The position numbers and the translations under genes are program-made. A stretch of DNA of 64,000 nt from DATJZH01 sp052146815 (lineage in GTDB: Bacteria > Actinomycetota > Actinomycetes > Streptosporangiales > Streptosporangiaceae). The notes beneath the pieces are model-generated. The model ran no database searches, was not told the origin of the DNA, and was given only the letters and a program-made list of their open reading frames with translations. This document shows positions 34,127 through 43,644 of this stretch, piece by piece; position 1 is the first letter of the stretch, and every line of letters begins with the position of its first letter. The stretch is from assembly GCA_052146815.1 (NCBI GenBank), contig JBKQMG010000122.1, forward strand, positions 47,697 to 111,696, written 5' to 3'.

Positions 34127-36121
34127 GTGCCTGCCGACAAGCTGCACATCACCCTCGCCGCCCGCGAGCACGTGGTGGAAGCCGGCACGACGGCCGGCAG
34201 CGCCCTGGCTGACCCGGCGCTGGCCGGACCGGACGCCGGCGGCAAGAGCGTCATCGCCGCCCGGGTCAGCGGCGCGCTGCGCGACCTGGCCTGGCCGCTC
34301 GCCGACGGCGACGTGGTCGAGCCGGTGGATATCGCCAGTCCGGACGGGCTGGCGATCTTGCGGCATTCTACCGCGCACGTGCTGGCGCAGGCGGTCCAGG
34401 ACATCTTCCCCGACGCCAGGCTGGGCATCGGGCCGCCGGTCGAGAACGGCTTCTACTACGACTTTGACGTCGCCAGCCCGTTCAGCCCGCAGGACCTCAA
34501 GGCGGTCGAGCAGCGGATGCGCCAGATCGTCAAGCAGGGCCAGCTCTTCCAGCGCCGGGTCGTCAGCGACGACGAAGCGCGGGCCGAGCTGGCCGCTGAG
34601 CCCTACAAGCTTGAGCTGATCGGGCTCAAGGGCGGCGCCGCCGACGACGAGGCGGTCGAGGTCGGCGGCAGCGAGCTGACCATCTATGACAATGTGGACG
34701 CCGGCTCGGGGCAGCTGTACTGGAAGGACCTGTGCCGCGGCCCGCACCTGCCCACCACCCGGCGGATCCCGGCGTTCAGGCTGATGCGGACCGGGGGCGC
34801 GTACTGGCGGGGGAGCGAGAAGAACCCGCAGCTGCAGCGGATCTACGGCACCGCGTGGCCGTCGCGCGAGGCGCAGGACGAGCACCTGCACATGCTGGCC
34901 GAGGCGGAACGGCGCGACCACCGCAAGCTCGGCACCGAGCTCGACCTGTTCTCCTTCCCGACCGAGATCGGCAGCGGCCTGCCGGTGTTCCACCCCAAGG
35001 GCGGCACCGTCCGGCGGGTCATGGAGGAGTACTCGCGGCAGCGGCATGAGGAGGCGGGGTATGAGTTTGTCAATACCCCGCACATCACCAAGTCGGACCT
35101 GTTCGAGACATCAGGGCACCTCAGCTGGTTTGCCGAGGGCATGTTCCCGCCCATGGAGCTCGAAGGCGCAAAGTACTACCTCAAGCCGATGAACTGCCCG
35201 TTCCACATCCTCATCTTCAAAGCGCGCGGGCGGTCCTACCGGGAGCTTCCGCTGCGCATGTTCGAGTTCGGCAGCGTCTACCGGTACGAGAAGTCAGGCG
35301 TCGTGCACGGCCTTACCCGGGTGCGCGGCATGACCCAGGACGATGCGCACATCTTCTGCACCCGCGAGCAGGTCGGGTCGGAGCTGCGCAGCCTGCTGTC
35401 GTTCGTTCTCGAGCTGCTGCGCGACTACGGGCTCAACGACTTCTACCTGGAGCTGTCTACCAGGGATGACACCAAGGAGAAGTTCGTCGGCAGCGATGAG
35501 GATTGGGAGCTGGCTACCAGGGAGCTGCAGGCGGCCGCCGAGGAGTCAGGCCTGGAGCTGGTGGCGGATCCGGGGGGCGCGGCGTTCTACGGACCAAAGA
35601 TCTCGGTGCAGGCACGGGACGCGATCGGGCGGACCTGGCAGCTGTCGACCATCCAGGTCGATTACAACGAGCCGAAGCGGTTCGGCCTTGAATACCAGGC
35701 CGCCGACGGATCGCGGCAGCAGCCGATCATGATCCACCGGGCGCTGTTCGGGTCGGTCGAGCGATTTCTCGGCATCTTGCTTGAGCACTATGCGGGCGCC
35801 CTGCCGCCGTGGCTGGCGCCGGTCCAGGTGGTCGGCATCCCCATCGCTGACGCGCACGTGCCGTACCTGCAGGATGTCGCGGCCCGGCTGCGCGAGCAGG
35901 GGATCCGGGTCGAGGTCGACGCCGGGGACGACCGGATGCAGAAAAAGATCCGGACCGCCCAGCAGCAGAAAGTGCCGTACATGCTCCTGGCCGGGGACGA
36001 TGACATCGCGGCGGGCGCCGTCTCGTTCCGCTACCGCAGCGGCGAGCAGAAGAACGGCGTGCCGGTCGCCGACGCCATCGCCGAGATCACCGCCGCGGTG
36101 GCGCAGCGGGTGCAGATCTGA
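34127..36121 (+). CDS. thrS: Threonyl-tRNA synthetase
   Basis: A 664-aa class II synthetase. N-terminal TGS domain, the editing (SAD) domain with HSTAHVLAQAV and YWKDLCRGPHLPTTRRI, then the catalytic core: FHPKGGTVRRVMEEYSR, the zinc-binding CPFHILIFKARGRSYRELPL, motif 2 FEFGSVYRYEKSGVVHGLTR, motif 3 MIHRALFGSVERFLGILLEH, and the C-terminal anticodon-binding domain. GTG 34127 behind AAGGAG. First gene of the conserved thrS-HIT-pgsA-patA-pimA block. No T-box-like leader is apparent in the 216 bp upstream. Confidence 0.97.
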   Translation: MPADKLHITLAAREHVVEAGTTAGSALADPALAGPDAGGKSVIAARVSGALRDLAWPLADGDVVEPVDIASPDGLAILRHSTAHVLAQAVQDIFPDARLGIGPPVENGFYYDFDVASPFSPQDLKAVEQRMRQIVKQGQLFQRRVVSDDEARAELAAEPYKLELIGLKGGAADDEAVEVGGSELTIYDNVDAGSGQLYWKDLCRGPHLPTTRRIPAFRLMRTGGAYWRGSEKNPQLQRIYGTAWPSREAQDEHLHMLAEAERRDHRKLGTELDLFSFPTEIGSGLPVFHPKGGTVRRVMEEYSRQRHEEAGYEFVNTPHITKSDLFETSGHLSWFAEGMFPPMELEGAKYYLKPMNCPFHILIFKARGRSYRELPLRMFEFGSVYRYEKSGVVHGLTRVRGMTQDDAHIFCTREQVGSELRSLLSFVLELLRDYGLNDFYLELSTRDDTKEKFVGSDEDWELATRELQAAAEESGLELVADPGGAAFYGPKISVQARDAIGRTWQLSTIQVDYNEPKRFGLEYQAADGSRQQPIMIHRALFGSVERFLGILLEHYAGALPPWLAPVQVVGIPIADAHVPYLQDVAARLREQGIRVEVDAGDDRMQKKIRTAQQQKVPYMLLAGDDDIAAGAVSFRYRSGEQKNGVPVADAIAEITAAVAQRVQI

Positions 36122-36180
36122 GCGACCGCAACGCGGGGTCCGCGGCAGTGACGGAAGCCCGCCGTCCCTATGCTGTCGTC

Positions 36181-36813
36181 ATGCCCGCCGCCGAATCCGA
36201 TCAGCCCGCCCGGCGAGACCGCGGCGGCGAGCCCGCCGGGCGCGAGCAGCTGACCGCCCGGTACGGCGCTGAGCCGGAACTGGCGGGGCAGGACGGCATC
36301 GGCACGCCCGATGGCTTCGAGCGGCTCTGGACGCCGCACCGGATGGCCTACATCAAGGGCGAGAACAAGCCGGGCGGTTCCGACGACGAGCAGTGCCCGT
36401 TCTGCCGCATCCCGAGCCTCAGTGACGCCGACGGGCTGATCGTGGCCCGCGGCTCGCTGGTCTACGCGGTGCTGAACCTCTACCCCTACAACAGCGGCCA
36501 CCTGCTGGTCGTCCCCTACCGGCACGTGCCGGACTACACCGACCTCGATGACGCCGAGACTGCGGAGCTGGCGGCGTTCACCAAGCGGGCGATGGGCACG
36601 CTGCGGAAGGTCTCCGGCGCGCAGGGCTTCAACATCGGCATGAACGCCGGCAGCGTGGCCGGCGCCGGCATCGCCGCGCACCTGCACCAGCACGTGGTGC
36701 CGCGGTGGGGCGGCGACTCGAACTTCATGCCGGTGGTCGGCCAGACCAAGGTCCTGCCGCAGCTGCTGGCCGACACGCTGGTCATGCTGGCCGAGGCGTG
36801 GCCCGCCGTCTGA
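36181..36813 (+). CDS. HIT family hydrolase/phosphorylase
   Basis: A 210-aa protein with the HIT triad HLHQHVVPRWGG near residue 165, preceded by NLYPYNSGHLLVVPYRHV and a CPFCRI zinc knuckle. This is the actinobacterial HIT protein always placed after thrS; in mycobacteria the orthologue is an Ap4A phosphorylase (Rv2613c type), which would link the product to synthetase by-products. ATG 36181 is used; GTG 36148 would add 11 residues. A long hairpin follows. Confidence 0.88.
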   Translation: MPAAESDQPARRDRGGEPAGREQLTARYGAEPELAGQDGIGTPDGFERLWTPHRMAYIKGENKPGGSDDEQCPFCRIPSLSDADGLIVARGSLVYAVLNLYPYNSGHLLVVPYRHVPDYTDLDDAETAELAAFTKRAMGTLRKVSGAQGFNIGMNAGSVAGAGIAAHLHQHVVPRWGGDSNFMPVVGQTKVLPQLLADTLVMLAEAWPAV

Positions 36814-36840
36814 CCGCCCCCTCGTGCGGAGCCCAGCCCG

Positions 36841-36890
36841 TGATCGCGGAGAGTTCTCTGCGGTTTTCGGCAGCGAACTCTCCGCGATCA
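36841..36890. terminator. Bidirectional hairpin between convergent HIT and EF-G2 genes
   Basis: A 16-bp perfect inverted repeat (36841-36856 with 36875-36890; arm TGATCGCGGAGAGTTC) with an 18-nt loop. It sits exactly between two convergent genes, so termination on both strands is likely. Confidence 0.75.
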
Positions 36891-36908
36891 TGCCGAAGTG
36901 CCCCGGAG

Positions 36909-39059
36909 TTAGGTGGCCTTGGCCGTGGCGGCCTGCTTGTCGGCCAGATGCGGGGGCAGCGGCTCGTACCGCAGGTAGGAGCGCGAGAACGAGCCGGTGC
37001 CGTGTGACATCGACCGCAGGTCGATCGCGTAGCGGGTGATCTCCAGCTCCGGGATCTCCGCCTTGACCAGGGTCCGGCCGCCCGCGACGGGCTCGGTGCC
37101 GAGGACCCGGCCGCGCCGGGAGGACAGATCGGACATGACGGCCCCGACGTAGTCGTCGGCGACGAGCACGGAGACCTCGTCGACCGGCTCGAGCAGCAGG
37201 ACCTGCGCCTTCTCGCAGGCGTCCCGCAGCGCCGCCCGGCCCGCCTTCTGGAAGGCCATGTCCGAGGAGTCCACCGAGTGGGCCTTGCCGTCGAACAGCG
37301 TGACCTTCAGGTTCACCATCGGGTAGCCGGCCAGCACGCCCTGCTCCATCTGGGCGCGGACGCCCTTCTCGACAGACGGGATGAACTGCCGCGGCACCAC
37401 CCCGCCGACGATCTTGTCGACGAACTCGAAGCCCGCGCCCGAGGGCAGCGGCTCGACCTCGATGTGGCAGATGCCGAACTCGCCGTGACCGCCGGTCTGC
37501 TTGACGTTCCGGCCGAGGCCGTGCGCGCGGGCGGCGACCGTCTCGCGCAGCGGGACCCGCAGCTCGACGGTCTCCACTTCCACGCTGTAGCGGCTGGACA
37601 GCCGGTCGAGCAGCAGGTCGGCGTGGGCCTCGCCCATGCACCAGAGCACCAGCTGGCGGGTCTCGGCGTTGTTCTCCAGCCGCAGGGTCGGATCCTCGGC
37701 TACCAGTCGGCCGAGCGCCTGGGACATCTTGTCCTCGTCGGCCTTGGATTTCGCCGCGATCGCCACCGGGAGCAGCGGCTCGGGGCTGGACCAGGGCTCC
37801 ATCAGCAGGGGGCGGTCCTTGTCCGACAGCGTGTCACCGGTCTCGGCGCTGGCCAGTTTCGCGACTGCGCAGATGTCGCCGGCCGGGCACATCGCGATGG
37901 GGCGCTGCAGCTTGCCGAGCGGCGAGGAGAGGGCGCCCACCCGCTCGTCCTGATCATGGTCGGCGTGGCCGCGCTCGGCGCGGCCGTGCCCGGACACGTG
38001 CAGGACCGCGTCGGGGCGCAGTGTGCCGGAGAACACGCGCACCAGGCTGATCCGGCCGACGTACGGGTCGGCGGTCGTCTTCACGACCTCGGCCAGCAGC
38101 GGGCCGTCCGGGTCGCTGGTCAGGCCGGTCACCGGCTTGCCGTCGACGGTGCTCACGCCGGGCAGCGGGTGCTCCTGCGGCGCGGGAAAGGCCTGCGTCA
38201 TCACCTCGAGCAGCTCCGACAGGCCGATCGCCAGCGGGGACGCGACGGCCAGCACAGGGTAGAAGCTGCCCCTGGCGACCGCCTTCTCCAGGTCCTCGAT
38301 CAGCACCTTCGGGTCGATTTCCTCACCCGACAGGTACCGGTCCATGAGGCTCTCGTCTTCGCTCTCCTGGATGACCGCCTCGATCAGCGCGCTGCGCGCC
38401 TCGGCGAGCCGGCCGGCGTCGGCCTCGTCGGGCGCCTTCTCCTCGCGGGTGCCGCCCGAGTAGTCGAAGAAATGCTCCGACAGCAGCCCGATCAGGCCGC
38501 GTACGCCGCCCTGGGCGTCGGCGACCGGCAGGTACAGCGGGGCCACCGAGTCGCCGAACGCGTCCCGGCAGGCCTGCAGGGCCTCCTCGAAGTTCCCGCG
38601 CTGATGGTCGATCTTGGTGATGACGACCGCCCGCGGGGTGCCGACCGCGGCGCATTCTTCCCAGAGCATCCTGGTCAGGCCATCGACCCCGTCGGCGGCC
38701 GAGACGGTGAACAGCGCCGCGTCGGCGGCGCGCAGGCCCGCCCGCAGATCGCCGGTGAAGTCGGCGTAGCCGGGGGTGTCGAGCAGGTTCACCTTGACGC
38801 CGGCGTGCACGACCGGCGCCAGCGTGAGGTTGACCGAGCGCTGCTGGCGGATTTCAACCTCGTCGAAATCGCTGACCGTGGTCCCTTCCTCGACCCGGCC
38901 GGTCCGCTGAATCGTGCCGGCGTGGGCGAGAAGGGCCTCGGTCAGCGTCGTCTTCCCTGCTCCGGAGTGGCCGACCAGCACGACGTTGCGCACGCTGTCG
39001 GGCTGGCCGGCCGACGATGTCCTGCCCGCGGCTCCCGAACTGTGAGTTTTATCCGCCAT
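36909..39059 (-). CDS. Elongation factor G-like protein EF-G2
   Basis: A 716-aa translational GTPase: G1 loop GHSGAGKTTLTEALL (residues about 31-45), G3 DTPGYADF, TKID as NKxD equivalent, domain II, then RVPLRETVAARAHG-like domain IV and the C-terminal RSMSHGTGSFSRSY. It matches the actinobacterial EF-G2/FusA2 group, which lacks a proven role in normal elongation. Canonical fusA lies with rpsL/rpsG elsewhere, so this is a second factor. It stands on the minus strand between HIT and pgsA, separating genes that are adjacent in mycobacteria. Confidence 0.9.
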   Translation of the reverse strand: MADKTHSSGAAGRTSSAGQPDSVRNVVLVGHSGAGKTTLTEALLAHAGTIQRTGRVEEGTTVSDFDEVEIRQQRSVNLTLAPVVHAGVKVNLLDTPGYADFTGDLRAGLRAADAALFTVSAADGVDGLTRMLWEECAAVGTPRAVVITKIDHQRGNFEEALQACRDAFGDSVAPLYLPVADAQGGVRGLIGLLSEHFFDYSGGTREEKAPDEADAGRLAEARSALIEAVIQESEDESLMDRYLSGEEIDPKVLIEDLEKAVARGSFYPVLAVASPLAIGLSELLEVMTQAFPAPQEHPLPGVSTVDGKPVTGLTSDPDGPLLAEVVKTTADPYVGRISLVRVFSGTLRPDAVLHVSGHGRAERGHADHDQDERVGALSSPLGKLQRPIAMCPAGDICAVAKLASAETGDTLSDKDRPLLMEPWSSPEPLLPVAIAAKSKADEDKMSQALGRLVAEDPTLRLENNAETRQLVLWCMGEAHADLLLDRLSSRYSVEVETVELRVPLRETVAARAHGLGRNVKQTGGHGEFGICHIEVEPLPSGAGFEFVDKIVGGVVPRQFIPSVEKGVRAQMEQGVLAGYPMVNLKVTLFDGKAHSVDSSDMAFQKAGRAALRDACEKAQVLLLEPVDEVSVLVADDYVGAVMSDLSSRRGRVLGTEPVAGGRTLVKAEIPELEITRYAIDLRSMSHGTGSFSRSYLRYEPLPPHLADKQAATAKAT

Positions 39060-39268
39060 CGCACGCGCCTCCTGTAGTTCCTGTTCGCCTGCTGCACGAC
39101 CAGCCTTTACCTGCTGGTGCCGGGATCACAAGACCCGGGAGCAGAATCGCCGTGACGGCCCGGTCACCGCGTGCGGGCGGTGACCGGGGCCCACGCGGGG
39201 CGCAGGATGGCGGCGGTCTGCGGCTGCCCTGCCGGCCGCCGGCGCCCCGCCAGTAAGATCAGACGGCC

Positions 39269-39934
39269 ATGCTCAGCGCGCTCAGACCCGCACTCGCCCG
39301 GCTGCTGACGCCAGTCGGCGAGTTGCTGGCGCATACTCCCGTCACGCCGAACGCCATCACCATCGTCGGCACGCTCGGCGTCTGCGCGAGCGCGCTGTCG
39401 CTGTTCCCGACCGGGCACCTGTTCGTCGGCACGGTGATCTGCACCGTATTCGTGCTGGCCGACATGCTCGACGGCGCGCTGGCCCGGGTTAAGGGCACCT
39501 CCGGCACCTGGGGCGCTTTCCTTGATTCCACCCTCGACCGGGTGTCGGACGCGGCGATCTTCGGCGGACTGGCCATGTGGTTCGTGCTGCGCGGGCACAA
39601 TGCGGTGCTGGCGGGGGTGACGATTTTCTGCCTGGCCTCCGGTGCACTGGTGTCGTATGCGAAGGCGCGGGCCGAGGGCCTTGGAATAAGCTGCAATGTA
39701 GGAATTGCCGAGAGAACCGAGCGGCTGCTGATCGGACTAGTTGCCACGGGATTGTCCGGACTAGGCGTACCGTTTGTGCTTCCCGCGGGGCTCTGGCTGC
39801 TGGCAGTGCTCAGCACGATCACTTTCGGCCAGCGGGTTCTGGCTGTGCGCACCGCTGCGCTGGCCGGGAATCCTCCGCTGGCCGCGCAGGCAAATAAGAC
39901 ATCCGCCTCGGGAGGCAATGGGTGCCCGGACTGA
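39269..39934 (+). CDS. pgsA: CDP-alcohol phosphatidyltransferase (phosphatidylinositol phosphate synthase)
   Basis: A 221-aa integral membrane enzyme making phosphatidylinositol phosphate from CDP-diacylglycerol and inositol phosphate. The CDP-alcohol motif is present as DMLDGALARVKG ... GAFLDSTLDRVSD (D-x2-D-G-x2-A-R-x8-G-x3-D-x3-D). Several hydrophobic helices follow. It overlaps the patA start by 13 bp and is the first of three PIM genes, so the actinomycete makes inositol phospholipids. Confidence 0.92.
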   Translation: MLSALRPALARLLTPVGELLAHTPVTPNAITIVGTLGVCASALSLFPTGHLFVGTVICTVFVLADMLDGALARVKGTSGTWGAFLDSTLDRVSDAAIFGGLAMWFVLRGHNAVLAGVTIFCLASGALVSYAKARAEGLGISCNVGIAERTERLLIGLVATGLSGLGVPFVLPAGLWLLAVLSTITFGQRVLAVRTAALAGNPPLAAQANKTSASGGNGCPD

Positions 39935-40857
39935 AGGACAGGCTCACCGACGCCGCTTACGGTGCCGGCTGGTCGGTCATCTGCCGCGTGCCCGAGTCCT
40001 GGGCCGAGAGCGGCTTCCAGGCGTTCGCTGACATCGCCTGGCGCCGCCAGGGCCCCCGTGTGCAGGTGCTCGAGGGAAACCTGCGCCGCGTGGTCGGCAC
40101 CGACGCCGACGGCGGCGAGCTGCGGGCACTGTCCCGCCTGGCCATGCGCTCCTACGCCCGATACTGGCTGGAGATCTTCCGGCTGCCGGTGATGCCCATG
40201 CAGCGCCTGATCGACGGGATGCGCGACACCGGGCACATGCAGGACGCCTTTGACTGCCTGAACGAGGGGCGCGGCGTGGTGTTCGCGCTTCCGCATATGG
40301 GCAACTGGGATCAGGCCGGCGCATGGATCATTGCCAAGGGGGCAGGATCGTTTACCACCGTGATGGAGCGGGTGAAGCCCGAGTCCGTTTACGAAAGGTT
40401 TGTCGCGTTCCGCGAGGGACTCGGCATGGAGGTGCTACCTGCCAGCGGGGGCAGCAGGCCGTTCGGGATCCTCGCGCAGCGGCTGCGCGCGGGCAAGCTC
40501 GTCTGCCTGCCCTGCGACCGGGATGTCACCGGCAGCGGCACGGAAGTGGACTTCTTCGGCGAGAAGGCCCGGATGATGGGCGGCCCCGCGGCCCTGGCCG
40601 TGCAGACCGGCGCGGCGCTGATGCCCGCGGTGCTGTGGTTCGACGGCGACGGCTGGGGCGTGCACGCCTACAAGGAGATCCCGGTCCCGGCCGAAGGAGA
40701 CCGGCGCTCGCAGGCCGCCGCGATGATGCAGCAGGTCGCCGACGCCTTCGCCGACGGCATCCGGGCGCATCCGGAGGACTGGCACATGCTGCAGCGGGTC
40801 TTCGTCGCCGACCTTGACCCGGCCCGGCTGGCCGCGGCCCTGGCGGGCGCGCCGTGA
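39922..40857 (+). CDS. patA: Phosphatidylinositol mannoside acyltransferase (PatA-like)
   Basis: A 311-aa LPLAT/HtrB-type acyltransferase that acylates the mannose of PIM1 or PIM2 at the inner membrane face. The H-x4-D motif is HMGNWDQAG near residue 130, with the family's VCLPCDRDVTGSGTEV and FFGEKARMMGGPAALA. GTG 39922 overlaps pgsA, and its end overlaps the pimA start by 4 nt; a tightly coupled operon. Confidence 0.92.
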   Translation: MPGLKDRLTDAAYGAGWSVICRVPESWAESGFQAFADIAWRRQGPRVQVLEGNLRRVVGTDADGGELRALSRLAMRSYARYWLEIFRLPVMPMQRLIDGMRDTGHMQDAFDCLNEGRGVVFALPHMGNWDQAGAWIIAKGAGSFTTVMERVKPESVYERFVAFREGLGMEVLPASGGSRPFGILAQRLRAGKLVCLPCDRDVTGSGTEVDFFGEKARMMGGPAALAVQTGAALMPAVLWFDGDGWGVHAYKEIPVPAEGDRRSQAAAMMQQVADAFADGIRAHPEDWHMLQRVFVADLDPARLAAALAGAP

Positions 40858-41981
40858 GAGTCGGCCTGGTCTGCCCGTACAGCTGGGACGTGCCGGGCGG
40901 CGTCCAGGAGCACATCCGCGGCCTCGCCGAGGCACTGATGGACCTCGGGCACGAGGTCAGCGTCATCTCGCCGGCCGAGGACGATGCGCCGCTGCCTCCC
41001 TACGTGGTGCCGGCGGGCCGGGCCGTCCCGGTGCCCTATAACGGGTCGGTGGCCCGGCTGGCCTTCGGCTTCCTGTCGGCCAGCCGGGTCCGCCGGTGGC
41101 TGAAGGAAGGCGAGTTCGACGTGCTGCACGTGCACGAGCCGACCGCCCCGAGCCTGTCGCTGCTGGCCTGCTGGGTGGCGGACGGCCCGATCGTCGCCAC
41201 GGTGCACACGGCCATCCTGCGCTCGCGCGTGCTGCACGTCGCCCAGCCGATCCTTGCCTCGGCGCTGGAGAAGATCACCGGCCGGATCGCGGTCTCGGAG
41301 GCCGCGCGGACCACGCTGGTCGAGCACCTCGGCGGTGACGCCGTGCTGATCCCCAACGGGGTAAACGTGCGGCGGTTCGAGAAGGCCGATCCGCTGCCGG
41401 GCTGGCCGGGGCCGGGCGGCACGCTGGGCTTCCTCGGCCGGATCGACGAGCCGCGCAAGGGCCTGTCGGTACTGCTGCGGGCCTTCGGGCTGCTCGCGCC
41501 GGGCCGCCCTGACCTGCGGGTGCTCATCGCCGGCTACGGGGACCAGGACGACGTCCTGGCCAGGGTGCCGGCCGCGCTGCGGCCGCGGGTGGTGCTGCTC
41601 GGGCAGGTCAGCGACGAGGACAAAGTCCGGGTCTTCCACTCCGTCGACGTGTTCTGCGCCCCCAATACCGGCGGGGAGAGTTTCGGCATCGTACTGGCCG
41701 AGGCGATGGCCGCCGGCGCCCCGATCGCGGCCAGCGACCTGGACGCGTTCCGCCGGGTGCTGCGCGGCGGCCGGGCCGGCGAGCTGTTCGAGACCGGCAG
41801 CGCCGAGGGCCTGGCGGCCGCGGCCGGGCGCCTGCTGGACGAGCCCGCGCGCCGGGCCGAGCTGTCCGCCGCCGCCGCGGCGGCGGTCCGTGACTACGAC
41901 TGGCCCGTGGTGGCCAAGGACGTCGTCCGGGTGTACGAGGCGGTCGTGCCCGCGGCCGGCCGCGTGGCCGTGGCGCTATGA
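40854..41981 (+). CDS. pimA: Phosphatidyl-myo-inositol mannosyltransferase PimA
   Basis: A GT-4 glycosyltransferase of 375 aa that adds the first mannose to phosphatidylinositol from GDP-mannose. Visible: PYSWDVPGGVQEHIRGLAEA at the start, VHTAILRSRVLHV, IPNGVNVRRFEKA, LGFLGRIDEPRKGLSVLLRA, FCAPNTGGESFGIVLAEAMA with the E-x7-E, and DLDAFRRVL. GTG 40854 overlaps patA by 4 nt. Peripheral membrane protein. Confidence 0.95.
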   Translation: MRVGLVCPYSWDVPGGVQEHIRGLAEALMDLGHEVSVISPAEDDAPLPPYVVPAGRAVPVPYNGSVARLAFGFLSASRVRRWLKEGEFDVLHVHEPTAPSLSLLACWVADGPIVATVHTAILRSRVLHVAQPILASALEKITGRIAVSEAARTTLVEHLGGDAVLIPNGVNVRRFEKADPLPGWPGPGGTLGFLGRIDEPRKGLSVLLRAFGLLAPGRPDLRVLIAGYGDQDDVLARVPAALRPRVVLLGQVSDEDKVRVFHSVDVFCAPNTGGESFGIVLAEAMAAGAPIAASDLDAFRRVLRGGRAGELFETGSAEGLAAAAGRLLDEPARRAELSAAAAAAVRDYDWPVVAKDVVRVYEAVVPAAGRVAVAL

Positions 41982-41988
41982 GTCCGTG

Positions 41989-42549
41989 ATGACCAGCAGC
42001 ATCATCGTCATCGCGGTCCTGGCGATCCTCGGCGTCTACGTGTCCTGGCGCGCGGGCCGGCTGGACCGGCTGCACGCGCGGCTGGAGGCGGCCAGAGCGG
42101 CCCTCGACGCGGCTCTGGTCCGGCGCAGCTCGGTGGCGCTGGAGTTCGCCTCCTCCGGGCTGCTGGATCCCGCGACGAGCGTGCTGCTCGCCGGGGCGGC
42201 GCACGACGCCAGATCCGCGCAGAGCTCCAGAGAACTGGCGGAGAGCGACCTGACCCGCGCCCTGCGGGCCGCGTTCGGCCAGCCCGGCTTCCGGGCGCTG
42301 CTGGCCGGCCGTGAGGGCGCCGAGGAGCTTCTCGGCGAGATGGAGAGCGCCGCGCACCAGGTGTTCCTGGCCCGCAAGTTCTACAACGACGCGGTGGCCG
42401 CCACCAGGGCCGCCCGCCGCCGGTGGCTGGCGCGGATGCTGCGGCTGGCCGGCAGCGCCGCCCTGCCGGACTTCTTCGAGATCGATGATTCCCTGGTCGG
42501 GCCCGGCGAGGACGGGCAGGCCGCGGACATCCCGCACCTGACTGGCTGA
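41989..42549 (+). CDS. LemA-like small membrane protein
   Basis: A 186-aa protein with one N-terminal membrane helix (SSIIVIAVLAILGVYVSWRA) and a long helical domain (LDRLHARLEAARAALDAALV, SAAHQVFLARKFYNDAVAAT, followed by an FFEIDD tail), reminiscent of LemA proteins with N-out short and helical cytosolic or outer bundle. Function unknown. It starts 8 nt after pimA (ATG 41989), within the PIM operon, and is a frequent neighbour of pimA in actinomycetes. Confidence 0.7.
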   Translation: MTSSIIVIAVLAILGVYVSWRAGRLDRLHARLEAARAALDAALVRRSSVALEFASSGLLDPATSVLLAGAAHDARSAQSSRELAESDLTRALRAAFGQPGFRALLAGREGAEELLGEMESAAHQVFLARKFYNDAVAATRAARRRWLARMLRLAGSAALPDFFEIDDSLVGPGEDGQAADIPHLTG

Positions 42550-42675
42550 GGCGGCCCGGCGGCCGCTGCCCCTCGCCACCAGCCCGCTTTCGGGGGGCCG
42601 GGCCTGACCCGCACGCCGCCTTCGCCGCAGCGCCTACCATGGAGGCAGTCCAGGCAGCGATCAAGCGAGGTTTCC

Positions 42676-43644
42676 GTGTCAGTCCCCAGTTCTCCCGTCA
42701 GCACCACCAGCAGCATGAGCGCAGGCGGCACCGCGGACGCAGGCGCTCCCGCCAGCGCTGCGGCGCAAACCGGCACGCTGCGGGTCAAGCGGGGCATGGC
42801 GGACATGCTCAAGGGCGGCGTGATCATGGACGTCGTCACACCGGAGCAGGCCAAGATCGCCGAGGACGCCGGCGCCGTTGCCGTCATGGCGCTCGAGCGC
42901 GTCCCCGCCGACATCCGGGCGCAGGGCGGCGTGGCCAGGATGAGCGACCCCGACATGATCGACGGGATCATCTCCGCCGTCTCGGTGCCCGTGATGGCCA
43001 AATGCCGCATCGGCCACTTCGCCGAGGCGCAGGTCCTGCAGGCCATCGGCGTGGACTACATCGACGAGTCCGAGGTGCTCACCCCGGCCGACGAGGCACA
43101 TCACGTCGACAAGTGGAACTTCACCATCCCGTTCGTCTGCGGGGCCACCAACCTCGGCGAGGCGCTGCGCCGGATCACCGAGGGCGCGGCGATGATCCGG
43201 TCCAAGGGCGAGGCCGGGACCGGGAACGTCGTCGAGGCGACCCGGCACATGCGCGGCATCCGGGCCGGCATCCGCCGCCTGTCCGGCATGTCCGCCGAGG
43301 AGCTCTACAGCGCGGCCAAGGACCTGCAGGCGCCCTACGACCTGGTCGCCGAGGTTGCCGCCGCGGGCAAGCTGCCCGTGGTCCTGTTCACCGCGGGGGG
43401 CCTCGCCACCCCGGCCGACGCCGCCATGATGATGCAGCTGGGCGCCGACGGCGTCTTCGTCGGCTCGGGCATCTTCAAGTCCGGCGACCCGGCCGCCCGG
43501 GCCGCGGCGATCGTGAAGGCCACCACCTTCTACGACGACCCCGACGTGCTCGCGAAGGTGTCGCGCGGCCTCGGCGAGCCGATGGTCGGCATCAACCTGG
43601 ACACCCTGCCGCCCGAGCAGCACTACGCCTCGCGGGGCTGGTAA
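42676..43644 (+). CDS. pdxS: Pyridoxal 5'-phosphate synthase subunit PdxS
   Basis: A 322-aa barrel synthase that makes PLP from ribose 5-phosphate, glyceraldehyde 3-phosphate and ammonia supplied by PdxT. Highly conserved sequence: KRGMADMLKGGVIMDVVTPE, AVAVMALERVPADIRAQGGV, CRIGHFAEAQVLQAIGVDYI, GEAGTGNVVEATRHMR and FTAGGLATPADAAMMMQLGA. A 30-aa Ser/Ala-rich N-terminal extension precedes the domain; GTG 42676 is preceded by GCGAGG. pdxT follows with no gap. Confidence 0.97.
   Translation: MSVPSSPVSTTSSMSAGGTADAGAPASAAAQTGTLRVKRGMADMLKGGVIMDVVTPEQAKIAEDAGAVAVMALERVPADIRAQGGVARMSDPDMIDGIISAVSVPVMAKCRIGHFAEAQVLQAIGVDYIDESEVLTPADEAHHVDKWNFTIPFVCGATNLGEALRRITEGAAMIRSKGEAGTGNVVEATRHMRGIRAGIRRLSGMSAEELYSAAKDLQAPYDLVAEVAAAGKLPVVLFTAGGLATPADAAMMMQLGADGVFVGSGIFKSGDPAARAAAIVKATTFYDDPDVLAKVSRGLGEPMVGINLDTLPPEQHYASRGW

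Noticed and set aside
37278..39077. Long + strand frame (599 codons) opposite the EF-G2 gene
   Set aside because: A GC-driven antisense shadow; composition is Arg/Gly/Gln-rich without domains, and EF-G2 motifs are clear on the other strand.
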